A DNA stretch of 64,000 nt, taken from assembly GCF_026914265.1 (NCBI RefSeq), contig NC_069135.1, positions 38,616,946-38,680,945 of the forward strand. Direction: 5' to 3'. Of the stretch, positions 12,601 through 24,569 are shown piece by piece (position 1 is the stretch's first letter; the number at the start of each line of letters is the position of its first letter). The notes under the pieces are model-generated. The model was not told the origin of the DNA. It was given only the letters and a program-made list of their open reading frames with translations, and searched no databases. This DNA is from Mya arenaria. Lineage: Eukaryota > Mollusca > Bivalvia > Myida > Myidae. Made by a program: the position numbers and the translations under genes.

Positions 12601-13025
12601 ACATTAAGTTGTTTCTTTTGTTTATCAGTTATAAAATATTACGGCAACAGTATATGCGCAGTCGTATTATAATTATGTGTCATTGTAATGGATGATATTA
12701 ATCTGCTACGACAATACTAATAACTCACAATGTTGCTTTATAAATAGCGGTTATTCCAAATAAAATTGGATTATATTTAATAACAAAATGTTTGTATCTT
12801 TAACTACATGGCATTGCCAAATAATTCACCTAAATCCTGTCGAGTCGTTCATGAATTTCAGGGATAAAACGTGTTGATTTACAGAAATAGCCAAACTCAT
12901 GATTATAGACATTGAGCGTCTGTATTACTATCTAATAAAAACATTATATGCATTTCTTAGTCTCATCTTAAATGTGGTAAAATGGCATATTATCATAAAT
13001 TGAAAGCACTCACCGCCGACGACAT
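9636..13025 (-). CDS. BRICHOS-domain secreted protein, gene A (3' end lost in minisatellite)
   Basis: Exons on the minus strand: 13025-13014 (ATG, MSSA), 12493-12392, 11528-11427, 10146-10011 and 9728-9636; all junctions keep frame. Residues ~1-20 (MSSAGFLLWIHLAAYYMGTA) form a signal peptide. A BRICHOS-like domain follows: FMFLYDPET, then GYNHLACFVANL (first cysteine), a helical segment ending ALE, and RLQHMCSHLLIYFL (second cysteine). BRICHOS domains are small chaperone-like folds in precursors of secreted or membrane proteins. Exon 5 opens a Thr/Pro/Ser-rich linker ending TATSPTVV. Exon lengths and phases match gene B (exon 3 is 102 nt in both). The likely donor GTAG|GTCGGT lies inside the first minisatellite unit; if it is not used, translation stops at 9622. 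No second BRICHOS was found beyond the array. Domain call rests on pattern, not a profile search. Confidence 0.62.
11664..11957. mobile_element. MITE, ~290 bp, in intron 2-3 region of BRICHOS gene A
   Basis: Inverted ends: TAAAGGGGCCAGACACCAGA at the left and, read from the right on the other strand, TAAAGGGAGTAGACACCAGA, each followed by a TGGTC-type continuation. The interior has no coding capacity. A degraded relative sits near 40085-40340 (shared CAACGCATTAAATCTTACT). Confidence 0.7.
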
Positions 13026-13139
13026 TGCTGTGGGTCATGAGCCGTCCGTATTATCTTTCACATGCAGTTTCTTATCTTAATCGTGCCGTCATAAAGGCTA
13101 TATTTCCGATTTTAACTGCACTACCAATATCAAAGCAGA

Positions 13140-13690
13140 ACAGTTAACAGGGCCAATATAAACTATTGGCTTGAGTCTTAAACTCAAATCCGAAATGTAA
13201 AACCCATTATTCCCAACATCAATTCACCGATTTGCACTAGCACTAAGGTAGGGTTACGGGGCAGGACGTCGAATGTTCTAGTCCAGCTAGGGGCTTGATC
13301 TGATATTTCCGGTTGCTTACTTAAATAGTCCAGCTAGGGACTTGTTCTGATATTTCCACTTGCTTACCCATCAGTTAGTTTAATAATAGGTACCGATTGC
13401 CATTTTGCCAGGCGCATGGTATATAGAATAGAATTCGGGAGTAAAGATGTTCATCTATTAATGTGTCTGATAAGCCCATAATATTGGTTTGGCTAATGTT
13501 ATTCAAGCTAATATTTTTCCACATATACTTTAGTTTTGTTTGATAATTAAAGTCAAATGAGTTTAGCATAACAATGGTTTAAATATATAAGAATGTATCG
13601 TACTAAAATGTACCCGTTCAACAAGACAAGTCAATAAATAATAACCTTATATTATATGTTATACAAAACTTTGTATTCAACACCGTTTTA
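13140..13690. other. Spacer between BRICHOS genes with a short tandem duplication
   Basis: Holds two copies, at about 13280 and 13330, of a ~51-bp unit containing AGTCCAGCTAGGG and CTGATATTTCC. Nothing else recognised between exon 1 of gene A and the last exon of gene B. Confidence 0.55.
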
Positions 13691-13694
13691 CAAA

Positions 13695-13895
13695 CTACCA
13701 GAGAACATAAACGGGCCCGGTGCAAAATGTTTGGACCTCTGTTGACATGTGGCCGATTTGACCAGTGACGTTCCAACCACTGTGTGGATCTAGCTTTGAA
13801 TACAGGAGAGCATTCTGAAAATATATTATATTAATATTCAGACCAATCAGAATCATCACCATCACCATCACCACCATCATCATCACCATCACCAC

Positions 13896-13945
<50 letters not shown>

Positions 13946-13958
13946 CCACCACCACCAC

Positions 13959-14028
<70 letters not shown>

Positions 14029-14059
14029 GTTATCGTTATCGTCATCGTCATTGTCATTG

Positions 14060-14094
<35 letters not shown>

Positions 14095-14095
14095 G

Positions 14096-14154
<59 letters not shown>

Positions 14155-14156
14155 AG

Positions 14157-14187
<31 letters not shown>

Positions 14188-16899
14188 GTCATCATCATCG
14201 ACGTCATATACAAACTGAAAGTTTAAACATAGTTGCTTGTATTGACAATAATTCAAATATGGTAACACTTTTATTTTGTAGTTGTCATCCGGTATCAAAA
14301 TTGGCTTGATTATTACTAACTACTATTTAGACAAGTTTCACAACCTCAAAGCTCTGTTTCGATCCCGATGTTATCATTTGTCTTTCTTCCTCTGTCAAAT
14401 TGTGAACAAAACAGGATTTTCCGGGTTCCACAACTATAGCTTCAGTCTGTAAATAATACATTTGAAATAGCAATGTACAGTGTTTTTGGAAGTTTGGTAC
14501 ATGGATGTCCATTGTCGTTGTCAAATGATGAGAATAGAATATGTTATCAATCTTTGTAAAATGCAGTTAACTTTAAGCAAGCACATTCAGCAAACGTTAT
14601 TTAAAAGTAAAACATGGTGTATAGTGTAAAGAAAAAGAAAGGATGTTATGACTGTACGTATTATAATTTGTCAACATGTAAATAAAGTTGAATTTAACAT
14701 ACCAAAATAAATTAAAAGAGATGCCTATCGTTTTTGTAAGATATTTATTCCATGTAGAAAATCAACACCAACAAACCCTTAACCCAATAATTGCAACAAA
14801 AGCAGAAATATACATGATATTTATATTAACAAGAGAACTAAAGAAAATACTGACTAGTTTATATGGACCATCGTAAATCACAAACGGTTGTGAACTTTGG
14901 GTAGCTGATTGTGTCGTCAAAGGTTTTCGTACTTTGGTAGTGAAGATGATATTTTCAATGATGTTTCCTGCAATTAACAATACAATTTCTTTGACCAAAG
15001 AATTACGCAAGTTTGTCTAAATGCAATCAAAATAAAGAATAAACAATGATGACCATGTTACACTGCTGTCTTGTCTAGTTATGACCTCCTGCAGAGAAGA
15101 ATTAGTGTCTGATAATATTTCCAGAACTACCATCCATTCTAAAGCAGAAATATTCAGAACTGGATATATAAATAATTATGCAGTTTATGTGGTAATTTAA
15201 TTTACCTGAGTATGTCGTATGAGGACTTGTAGCTGTTATTTCTTGCACTGTTGATTTTGAGTCTACTACTGAAGTATTTCTTCCCGATTGTGTAAATAGG
15301 ATGGATAGCGTCGTTTGTGTTGGTGAACTGGTGGTCGATGCTATTCCTGATGCGTTTGTAGACATATCATCTGTTACAGAAGTAGATGTCGGAGAACTTA
15401 AAATTTGATGCTATGGGTACTCGTGTAGGCAGCAACACGTTTGTAAAAATTGTAAGACTTCGTGAACTTGATGTGGAAGGCACAGTAGTTGATCTCGCAA
15501 TATTAAACGACATCGGTTGTGGTAGTTTGGTCGTTTGGACAAACGGAGGCAATGTTGCAGAAGAGGAAACGTGAGGCGTTGGATGTGTCGTCGGAGCCAA
15601 AATTATGGTTGTTTCTATTATCCCTAAATAAAGCTGATGTTGTACTCAACATGCTATTACCGATTGACTTATAATATGCTAAGAACTAAGTAAATAATGG
15701 CGAAAAATTGGTGAGAATCTCCGAGTGTATTAAACTGGTAAATTAATTTCAAACATACATCTAATTACTACATCGGTACACCATTTTCTTTATTTCATTC
15801 CAAATATCAACCGAAGGCACCTTACCTGGTGGGGTTTTTCTTTCAATTAAAGTTATTATTTTATTGTAACAAATGTGTTGTCTTATGTAGGAACTCAGCA
15901 TATGGTCATCATGGTAGATGGACATTTCGGGAAATTTTCCAATCCAGTTCTTTATCATTTGAAGCTAAAACAGAAGGTATTAGAAAATTATCTTGCTAAA
16001 TATAACTTTACATTTGGATGTAAAGAACAACACATGAATAACAGATTGGAAGTGCTGGACTGTTTTATGACATAATTATGTTATATATAGCAAAAAAATG
16101 TATAATTGATAAAGTCTTAAAACTCCAATATGACGGATAAGAGCGGACAGGTTCGGTTAACATTAAATACTACTGCAAATAAACCTAGCAAAATGTGCTC
16201 GTTAAGCAATTAGAATTCAAAGAATGAAAATATAATATATAACACCTCTAAGGCATAAAGTCCAGCGTCCGTGTGTACATCTCTTCGTTCGTTGTCCGTT
16301 AACATAGCTATAAAACACTCGACCGTGTTATGACCAACAAAGAAACCCTGGAAATAAGATTAAGCCTCTTCGAATTAGAAAAACTAATGTTTAGCTTTGG
16401 AAATTGGAGATGTATATCTGATAAGTTAAAGTATTTCTTTGTAATAATTTGGAAATTTCGCAGCGTACTAAATATGAAATTAATCAAAAGAAATATAAAT
16501 TGCATTTATCATAAACAAGGCTTCTAAAGCACAACAACATACTCAAAGTGTTGAGATATTTCAAGTAAAAGAAATTGCTTTCTGCATGATCACTATAATG
16601 TCGCGTTGTTATCTTCGTCATAACCATACGGCTATGATCAATGTTATTTGCCATTTTAGCCTCTTTACAAATTATTGTACGTTTTATCGATAGAATAGTG
16701 TAAAAGAAGTGCTTTATTTTCGTTACAATTATCTGAAGCTTGCAAACTACATGTAATGTAATGTTATATAGTATGATACAGAAAGACAAGAGCATGTGGT
16801 TGTAATAAAAAATAACATTACCGTTTCCGGGTCATAATTGAAGTGGAAAACAGAATGTTCGGTGCGTTCGCAAAATATCAACGGTAACGCTAGAAGCAT
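13695..16899 (-). CDS. Tandem-BRICHOS secreted protein with mucin-like linker, gene B
   Basis: Exons on the minus strand: 16911-16822 (ATG at 16899), 16347-16246, 15964-15826, 15623-15206, 14967-14855, 14446-14345 and 13814-13695 (stop). Signal-like MLLALPLIFC opens the protein. BRICHOS 1: FHFNYDPET, GHNTVECFIAML, a helical segment, then YIRQHICYNKIITLIER. Next comes a ~175-residue linker rich in Thr, Ser and Pro. BRICHOS 2: PFVIYDGPYKL, EPGKSCFVHNL, EEERQMI, and the diagnostic end EVQTFCTGPVYVLW. Both domains have a 102-nt middle exon with introns at matching places, so one arose by exon duplication. The linker frame shifts by one base near 15400. The donor after BRICHOS-2 exon 1 (CTA|GTCAGT) is weak; without it the exon reads to a stop at 14762 through a hydrophobic tail. 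A further 5' exon may exist. Confidence 0.66.
13846..14203. repeat. (ATC)n microsatellite, ~355 bp
   Basis: Nearly pure ATC/GAT repeat with short ACC, GTT and AGC interruptions, lying in the last intron of BRICHOS gene B, about 30 bases upstream of its final splice acceptor in the gene's orientation. The poly-Asp and poly-Met frames across it are artefacts. Confidence 0.97.
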
Positions 16900-17254
16900 T
16901 ACTAATGGGCGCTGAAAATATAGAATAGAGCATGCAAAAAAGCGAATGGAGCTTAATCATACACGCTAGTATTTTATGCTCGTTGTTTCGATATACAGAA
17001 AGCAACAGATAGTACAGTTACAAATACACAAGCCATTTATCATAGTTTAACACTATGCCATGGGCACCCACATATCATAAAAAAGTACCCCAACGTACAT
17101 GATCTTAAAAAGAAAGCATCAGCTAAATTAAGAACAAATCAAACGCGATATATTTAACTAACGTTAATAGATTGTACAGTTAATGCTGAGGCAACTCATT
17201 GACCCAATAAGGAATTTTAATGTTGCTGAGGAAGTTTAACCGATCCCATTCTGG

Positions 17255-17398
17255 GGTGGTATTCAATATGTAACTTAAGTCAATCTTATGGTCATACATG
17301 ATTGACTTCATTCACTCTATTGGTCAGTTATAAATAACAAGCAATCTGATTAGCTACATCGTTCTTAGATCCAGTTAAGACCAGTATAGAATACCAGT
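17255..17398. mobile_element. Short MITE-like repeat
   Basis: About 145 bp, starting TGGTATTCAATATG and ending ATAGAATACCAG, which is an imperfect inverted end. A relative lies at about 62143-62285 (shared GTCTTATG.CCATACATG and TTGGCTGCATCGT-type segments). Confidence 0.55.
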
Positions 17399-18140
17399 CC
17401 TGGGAATTCAAACGGCAATGTAAACAACAGTAGCGATCGCTAATATGTACAGTCAAAGGTATGCCCTTACCGTGACGGACGGCAGGCACACACACGGTCG
17501 TAAGATAAACGTCTTAATTCCTACTCCGGAGCAATGTTAGATATGTCAAATTCAATGAGGTTGGAAGTGATTCAATCATCAAAATATATATGTACACATG
17601 TATATGACATCCGTCATGTCCCTCGTGATAATGACATGTAATAATTGTTGACGTCAATACAGACAATTGTAAGTTACAACCAAGATCATGTAATGAGTCT
17701 GGGGTCAGTTGTAGTTTAAGTATAATATTCAACTGTGAAAACACTTTGTCACTTATATAGCAAGGGAGAGAATAAACAAGAAAGTTTTACCAAGTCAAAT
17801 CTTTTTGAAAATGTATTACAAGCATGTGCACACGTTTTTAAGACATTAAATCTTAAGCTGCAAAAAGAAGGAGAATTTAAAAATTACTATAAATTTGGTT
17901 TCAAATATATGTATAAATGAACGAGGACAAACCACGTACAGTTTGTTGCATATGGTCGCCTTATCGAAATATCTTTAAAATCCGATTTATAAAACAAGTA
18001 TATTTAGATCAAACTTAATAAATCTTACCAAAGTAGACATCTTTATCAATATCTCCTTTCCTTTAACTTTTTAAAAATATAACCTCATCTTAATTTCAAA
18101 CATTGTATTGACATGTAGCATGCGCTTTGAAATGGGTCAC

Positions 18141-18284
18141 CTTATCGTTGCAATGAGTTCGGCTTAAATAGAACACTATCGCTAAAACTAATGTAAAGGA
18201 CAAATGCCCTAATGTGGCCAACCACAATGTCGTCAACTGTTTCTGTGTTCTCCCATCGTCTGATAAATTACATAATGACATCAT
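18141..18284 (-). other. Candidate orphan first exon encoding a type II membrane start
   Basis: Forty-eight codons on the minus strand begin MMSLCNLSDDGRTQKQ and continue into an uninterrupted hydrophobic run (LWLATLGHLSFTLVLAIVFY), ending at a plausible phase-0 donor (AAG|GTGACC). A short polar tail followed by one membrane span is common among BRICHOS proteins, and the phase fits exon 2 of gene B 1.2 kb downstream. Splicing to it would put two hydrophobic segments in a row, so it may instead belong to another gene or be chance. Confidence 0.25.
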
Positions 18285-18746
18285 TTCAGACGAATGAAGT
18301 AATATCGCTTACCCCAATGTATTGATCCCGTATGTGAACTCACATCGACTCATATTCTATGATGATATCAACTGAGTACCACCAAAACAAGAATACACTA
18401 AAATCAAACTTAAACTGTTGTTTTGTTAAATTGTGAAATCCAGACTGATGGACGAGTTGTGTCTGGTGAAAGTATCACCATTCAGACTGTTATCTTCATT
18501 CATTTGGATTCTCATTCACCATAGGCTTGTTAATGATAAATCTACAAATAGCATCAGCACTCTGGGGTACGAAAATGCTCATTTGCTGTTGATGTCTGTA
18601 TTTGGTTGGTGAGTATATGAAAATTACATATAAGTTGGAATGATTTTCGTGTTTCATAATGGCTTGTTCCATCAATGGTTATATGCTTAATTGTAATATT
18701 TAAGTAGTGGTGGAAGAAGTGGTGGTGGTGGTGGTGAAGGTGGTGG

Positions 18747-19026
<280 letters not shown>

Positions 19027-19799
19027 AGTATCAGCAGCAGTTGCAGTAGTATCCAGTAGCATTAGTAAAATAAGTCACAGGAGTTGTAGTAGAAGGTGCA
19101 ACAGGAGTATGAGTAAGTGGATGAGGAGGAAGAGTGATGGTGGTAGTATTATTTGTTGATGTTTGCATTGGCTCGGCTGCGATGATTTTCTGTAACGCTT
19201 GTATTACCAACAGCCATATTTTCTATTCTTATTTGTCAGCAAGGACATATGGTAAAATTTCTCACAATATTATATCTCTTCTTTGTCTGAAGCATTATAA
19301 GAACGCTAGGGAATTGAAGTTGTGCACAGCTCAGGAATGAATTGTAACTCTGAAATACATTGTTTAAGGTATCTCTCTAAGAACTTTTTTACAATTGTTA
19401 CGCCTTACTAACACACTACTGAAAGGAGTCGAACGAAACCTTTGGCATTGACATATGACACTGTTAGAGTATAAACTACGCAAGGATTATAACCCTTGGA
19501 TCTATTTTTGTAAAGTTACCACCCTTGTTCTTCGAATTATATTTCCCCTAAGAAACAAGTAAGCCAAATAGGGGTCATATCGTCCGGCCGCGTCGTCGTC
19601 GTCCGCGATTGCATCTCACTTATCATTTGTTATCCAATTATTACTAAACGAAGTAACAACGCGTTTGGGCATTCATATCGAGTGACATCGATCAACAGCC
19701 ATATCGCAATATTAACGCATTATGGTCTTGAATTGCCATTGTAAGTGTTAATACTAATTGTTCCATTATTAAGTTTCGTGAAGTTAATGCATTCATTGA

Positions 19800-20160
19800 T
19801 AAATTTTTTCCATTTACGTTTTTACTTTATTCGGGATTGTTGGGATAAGAGTGAGGTTGTGCACACAAACTAGTTTTAACCCCAGTAAATTTACATTTTA
19901 CTGACCGTTCCAAGGCGGTACCTAACAATCCTTGATTGTGATTGTTTGTTGTTGTGTTTTATGACATTGAACGGAGTTTCTGATGAAACTTTCGAATACT
20001 GGACTTGTTTCTGCTGTTGTTCATATACATATTGTCAACTCTTGAACATGACCTTTGATCATTATGTATTTTCTAAACTAGGTTGCAATGTTACCGGGCA
20101 TAATATCTCGTCTGGATCCGATCAACAGCTGGATCGCCTTTGTAAATAAAAGCACTGAAA
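19800..20160 (+). repeat. Dispersed repeat, copy 1
   Basis: Shares GTGCACACAA.CTAGTTT and GACCGTTC.AAGGCGGTACCT with 26800-27110. Weaker relatives are at about 37980-38200 and 43940-44120 (each with an ACTGG.CTTGTT or ACTGGACTTCTCC-type segment). Class unknown; no coding capacity. Confidence 0.55.
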
Positions 20161-20539
20161 TCGGGTATAGGTAGACGAGACAAGCTCATTTTTTAACACT
20201 GTTCAAAGAAAAACATATTGAATCACAAAAATCTTTTCTCAAATCCAATCACTGAAAATAAATGAAAATTACAAATGCAAATGTGTCCTGCTATGTATCA
20301 ATGTAAAATCATCCTATTTAAGTAATTAATTACTTTAAAATACTTTTTTGGACCTTTCAATGCGAAAAAACATTTCAGTCTAAAAATGGAAATATCCTTT
20401 GACTTTATTACATTTTGACTGAAACATATTGTGTTCGCATGTTTCTCAAAAGATGTTACCCCTACACAAATGCAAATACATGCTTTTCACAACAATGTTT
20501 CAGAAATGCGATCAACCTACTCGACCATAACTGAACCCC

Positions 20540-20540
<1 letters not shown>

Positions 20541-20581
<41 letters not shown>

Positions 20582-20851
20582 GCGTGAGAGTGCGTGCGTG
20601 TGTGCGTGCGTGTGCCGTGCGTGCGTGCGTGCGTGCGTGCGTGCGTGTGTGTGTGTGTTTTTATAATAAAAATAATCAGGAGCGGCTCCATTATCCAGGA
20701 TTTTTATTTACAACTTTTAGTCCAACATGGTGCATTCTGATGTTTTTGATCCAAGTATGTCTTTGTGTGGGCGCGTGTGTGCCTGTGTGCGTGTGAGCGC
20801 CTGTGTGCCTGTGTGCTTGTGTGCGTGTGTGTGCCTGTGTGCGTGTGTGTT
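20541..20851. repeat. (GT)n / (GCGT)n low-complexity blocks
   Basis: Two GT-rich blocks (about 20541-20660 and 20760-20851) separated by ~100 bp of ordinary sequence. The Cys/Val-rich frame across them is an artefact. Confidence 0.95.
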
Positions 20852-20947
20852 GACGGCAGGTTTTGTTGATAACTAGTTACAACATATCAGTTTAATTATA
20901 TATTGTTTTTGTTACTACCAAGACAAAGTATCCATAAACTTACATAT

Positions 20948-21300
20948 TGATCACACAAAAAAAATGGGTTGGGCTACACTTTTTAAAAGCATTAGTTTGT
21001 AATTAGTTGTAACGTCAATGTTGTATGTATTTAAGAATACAGGTAAAAAGAAAAAGTAGTATAAATTTAAAATGAATAATATCAAACTTTAATTTTATTA
21101 AAACTCAGATGTTAAGTTATTTTTTGATCACACAAAAAGAACAGTTGGGCTACACTTTTTAAAAGCATTAGTTTGTAATTAATTGTTACGTCAATGTTGT
21201 ATGTATTTAAGAATACAGTTAAATAGAAAAAGTTCTATAAATTTGAAATAAATATCAAACTTTAATTTTATTAAAACTCAGATGTTAAGTTATATTAAGT
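20948..21300 (+). repeat. Tandem duplication, two units of 177 bp
   Basis: TGATCACACAAAAA followed by TTGGGCTACACTTTTTAAAA begins at 20948 and again at 21125. The two units are close to identical to ATGTTAAGTTAT at their ends, which points to a recent duplication. Confidence 0.9.
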
Positions 21301-21925
21301 TAATATTATATTAGTTTTAAAACCTATTTTAAGAAATTAAGGTATTATTATAACCAGCACAAATGGTACTTATACATACGACACTAATTTTAGGCAATAA
21401 GCGTGTCAGTAATGCAGACACTGACCGCTACGACTCGCTGTGAGCCCGTCACTTTTGTTGGTATCACATGTTTAGTTCAGCGTTCTTTCTATGCTTAAAA
21501 CAGATTCTGAGTGTGTGCATTTTATATGCTTTTTACCCAAATGACCATTAAATTTCTAACGGCAAATATAGATTAATGAAATTCACTGTGTTTCACTTCC
21601 TTCAAAAATTTACATAAAATGTTGGTGCGATTTTAAAACAGTACAAATTATTCGTAATATTAAAACTTATATTAACACAAAAGCTAAATATGACACCTGT
21701 CTTTCGTACACAAGGTTGAAATACACAAACGTCTAATGACTCTGTCGTTTTCTGCTCCCGTATGATACCTTATGCTTTATAAAAAAGTTTAATGTACAAA
21801 TGTTTAAAGTAAAACACGGAGTCAATACAATACAACATCAAATACATATAATGCATCTAAAGATGCGACGTATCCGAGTCTTGAATTGTACATGCTCAAT
21901 TAGTATTTCATTCACGCCCATTCAG

Positions 21926-23106
21926 TCAACCAGAATTGCGTTCACACACATGATACAAAAAAAGTGTACAGTCATCGTCGTACCAGCCTTGAGACGGTAT
22001 TATGTTTATGCAGTTCCTATCTATACCGTGAATACTGGTTGGAGAGTAAGCTGAAAAAACAAACAGCTCTGCCGTTTCCCAAACATAGGTTCCTTCGACA
22101 TCCATGTCGTTTCCACCGAGCCAGAAAACCGGAAAGCCGATATTGAGCGACGTCAGCAGGTTCACGATAAATGTGTTTTCAGCAGCATCGGTAATAACAG
22201 CCAGGTGCGCGCCCAGTGCTGCGCAATCATCACGAGCCGTCTGCCATGTACTGGTAACCGTTGTTTCGACAATATAGCACGAAGAACCATATTCATACCA
22301 TCCCGGTCCACATGATACCGGCTGAAGAAAACATAATAGCAAAATCAGATTGCTTAATTAAAATTGTCAGAAGAAATCCACACGTTTAAAACACAAGACA
22401 ATACCTCTTTGACAAACAGAACAAAGCATAACATAACGTAAATGCATTTAGCTTTAATTCTAAAAACATCATAAACCGACAACTACAAAACAGTCTGCGT
22501 CAAGGTTTTATAGACACGATATAGTGTTATAACATGTATCCATCTTAGGATAATAACTTCATATTTTTAAAAAAAAATCATATATATTCATCTAGTTTGA
22601 GGAGATAATAAACACTTCCATATTGGGCTAAGATGACGATTAATAATATAACATAATTACGTATAGTTCGTGCATTATGGTTCTAAATCTAAAATTCAAA
22701 ACGAGAGTGATTCAGAGGAAACGTAAAAATGAAGGACGAGCGGAAAGGTTGTTTTTTTAAACTGCTTTTGACGGTTATTTAGCGGCATTAGTTGAATAAA
22801 TAAAGAAACAAATACCTGAGATGTATAAACTTTCCAGTCTGGACTGTTAGTCCACTGCACAGTTCCGTTTGGGTTACTTGACATGAGTTCACATTTCTTG
22901 GTGGCCCCGTGGTAGCGGGATGCGTCACATATATGGTCCAAGGAGGAGCAAGTGGATGCACATTTAAGCCCTGATCTCGCAGTCAGAGAGTTTACTAATG
23001 TGCCAGAGATCACACCCGAACCTGTGTATCTGAAATAGTTTTGAACTCGGAGTTCTGCTTTACATGAAGTCATCATAATTACACTGAAGAGATAGTAATG
23101 ATCCAT
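21926..23106 (-). CDS. Secreted PAN/apple + C-type lectin protein, copy 1
   Basis: Two exons on the minus strand: 23106-22816 (97 codons) and 22321-21926 (131 codons plus stop), phase 0 junction, 228 aa. Signal peptide about residues 1-17 (MDHYYLFSVIMMTSCKA). A PAN/apple-like module follows with GLKCASTCSS, ICDASRYHG and TKKCEL. Exon 2 is a long-form C-type lectin domain: CGPGWYEYGSSCY, CAALGAHLAVI, FWLGGND, VWETAE, NCINI, GWYDDDC and YHVCE, giving all six expected cysteines. The EPN or QPD sugar-binding triplet is absent, so classical calcium-dependent sugar binding is doubtful. ATG 23106 was chosen because it matches copy 2, where the in-frame sequence upstream is closed. Secreted binding protein, perhaps mucosal or immune; the partner is unknown. 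Confidence 0.82.
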
Positions 23107-23189
23107 TGCAATCTTGTTCTCCTTATTGCTACGACGTTTGTTATGCGAAATGTTCATGAAATGCCTTGTAAGATGACATTTATACCTCT

Positions 23190-23330
23190 CAAAGTATTGT
23201 TCTTCTTGAGAACCGTACATCTGTTCACTCCATGCACGCCGTTAGAGGCGTCAAAACGTAAACAGCGATAAAAATATTAAATGACACTCTTTGTGTTTTG
23301 AGGCTAATCAATCCATATCAACATTATTCA
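23190..23330 (-). repeat. Conserved upstream block of the lectin genes (first of five)
   Basis: Contains GAACCGTACATCTGTTCACT and CATGCACGCCGTTAGAGGCG, then an AAATATTAAATGAC segment. Related blocks are at about 24570-24680, 34960-35090, 35775-35900 and 41430-41560. In copies 1 and 2 it sits 80-100 bp upstream of the lectin ATG, so it could carry promoter signals, but it also occurs away from a gene. Confidence 0.65.
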
Positions 23331-23814
23331 TTTAAAATGATCGGGTATTTTCTTTACATTGATCATAAACCTTTTTCTTTAAAACGAAGGTATGTAAATA
23401 TAACTGAAGTTATAACATAATTGAACAAAGACAAGAACTGTACGAAAGTTTCACTCAATATTCCTTCTAGGTGTTAATTCAAATATTTGTATTGTGAACG
23501 CCTTTGGATCAAAGATATTTTGGTTTCATTTGAAAGCGTTATGTGCGCAGTAAAATATGCGTTCTTTATCCCGAAATTTAGGCCTGCTTTTGTACCAAAA
23601 TATGTCGCTGACGTCCGATTTCGGTTGACATTTAGAGCAAATATATACAAACATTTATAACTTTATGTATGATGTACTTTTGGTCATTAAGTTTGCATTT
23701 TAAAAATTAGTAAGCAATTACCTTTCAATTTAAGACAAATTTGTATGGGAACAGCAGGCATCAACATTTGATTTAAACATATTTTATTCAACATATACAA
23801 ACAAACTACACAGA

Positions 23815-23859
<45 letters not shown>

Positions 23860-23860
23860 T
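23815..23860. repeat. (CA)n microsatellite
   Basis: About 22 CA units. It adjoins the spacer that separates lectin copy 1's two upstream blocks. Confidence 0.95.
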
Positions 23861-24039
23861 TGTCTATAATATTGAAATGGATTGGAACGAAAGCAAAGCT
23901 TATAGTGTTCTTCTCCAAGGGAATAATATTACTCATTTGCCAGAAAAATGCGTATGATTGACGATTAGACGATATATATCATTTATGCGAGACAAGTTGT
24001 TTCTAATGCTAAAAAATAGGAATAAGTTTTTGTTTTTTT

Positions 24040-24545
24040 TAGATATGGATTCAATATTTCAAACACGATACATAATAGATACAAAATAAGCACAAGTGAC
24101 AGTATAAAGGATATATAAGTAGGGTGTGGACAGATATGAAGGAAGAAAAGAAGTTGGGTACATACCATATTGGGGAAACACTGTAAGTCAGGTCATGATC
24201 AGAAACGTTTCGAGTCATGTGTGAATTTATGAACAGTATCAAATATTTTGGAACTGTTTACGTTGTTTAGTGTTGGATTGCCATAGAGAATGAAACCAAT
24301 GTTAATTTCTGTAATAATTGACATATCACGAAAGAAAGTTTGTCGAGAGTCGGTATATAAAGGACAATGCATAAAATAGTGAGTACTACTTTCAACTTCA
24401 CCACACTCGCAAAGAGGAGAGCTGATAATATTTTTACAATAAAGGTGATAGTTAAGACCACTGCAACTAGTACGCAGTCGAGTGTGAAGTGCTTGTAATC
24501 GGCAATTACCGTAATAATAGTAAGGCGGGCAGACTAGCAATCGAC
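24040..24545 (-). mobile_element. LINE 3' fragment (C-terminal end of reverse transcriptase ORF)
   Basis: On the minus strand 24540-24199 encodes the C-terminal zinc-binding region of a non-LTR retrotransposon: RLQALHTRLRTSCSGLNYHL, then SPLCECGEVESSTHYFMHCP with the C-x-C...H...C pattern, then YTDSRQTFF. A 3' UTR-like tail continues to about 24040. The rest of the element is missing, a typical 5'-truncated insertion. It lies between the two upstream blocks of lectin copy 1, where copy 2 has a MITE instead. Confidence 0.8.
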
Positions 24546-24569
24546 TACGACATCAACATTTAACATAAT

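Noticed and set aside
13831-14298. Poly-Asp and poly-Met open frames
   Set aside because: Artefacts of the (ATC)n microsatellite in an intron.
20431-20796. Cys/Val-rich open frame
   Set aside because: Produced by GT and GCGT repeats.
24051-24242. Small frame overlapping the LINE tail
   Set aside because: Different frame of the LINE 3' region; only 24199-24540 shows the reverse-transcriptase C-terminal pattern.
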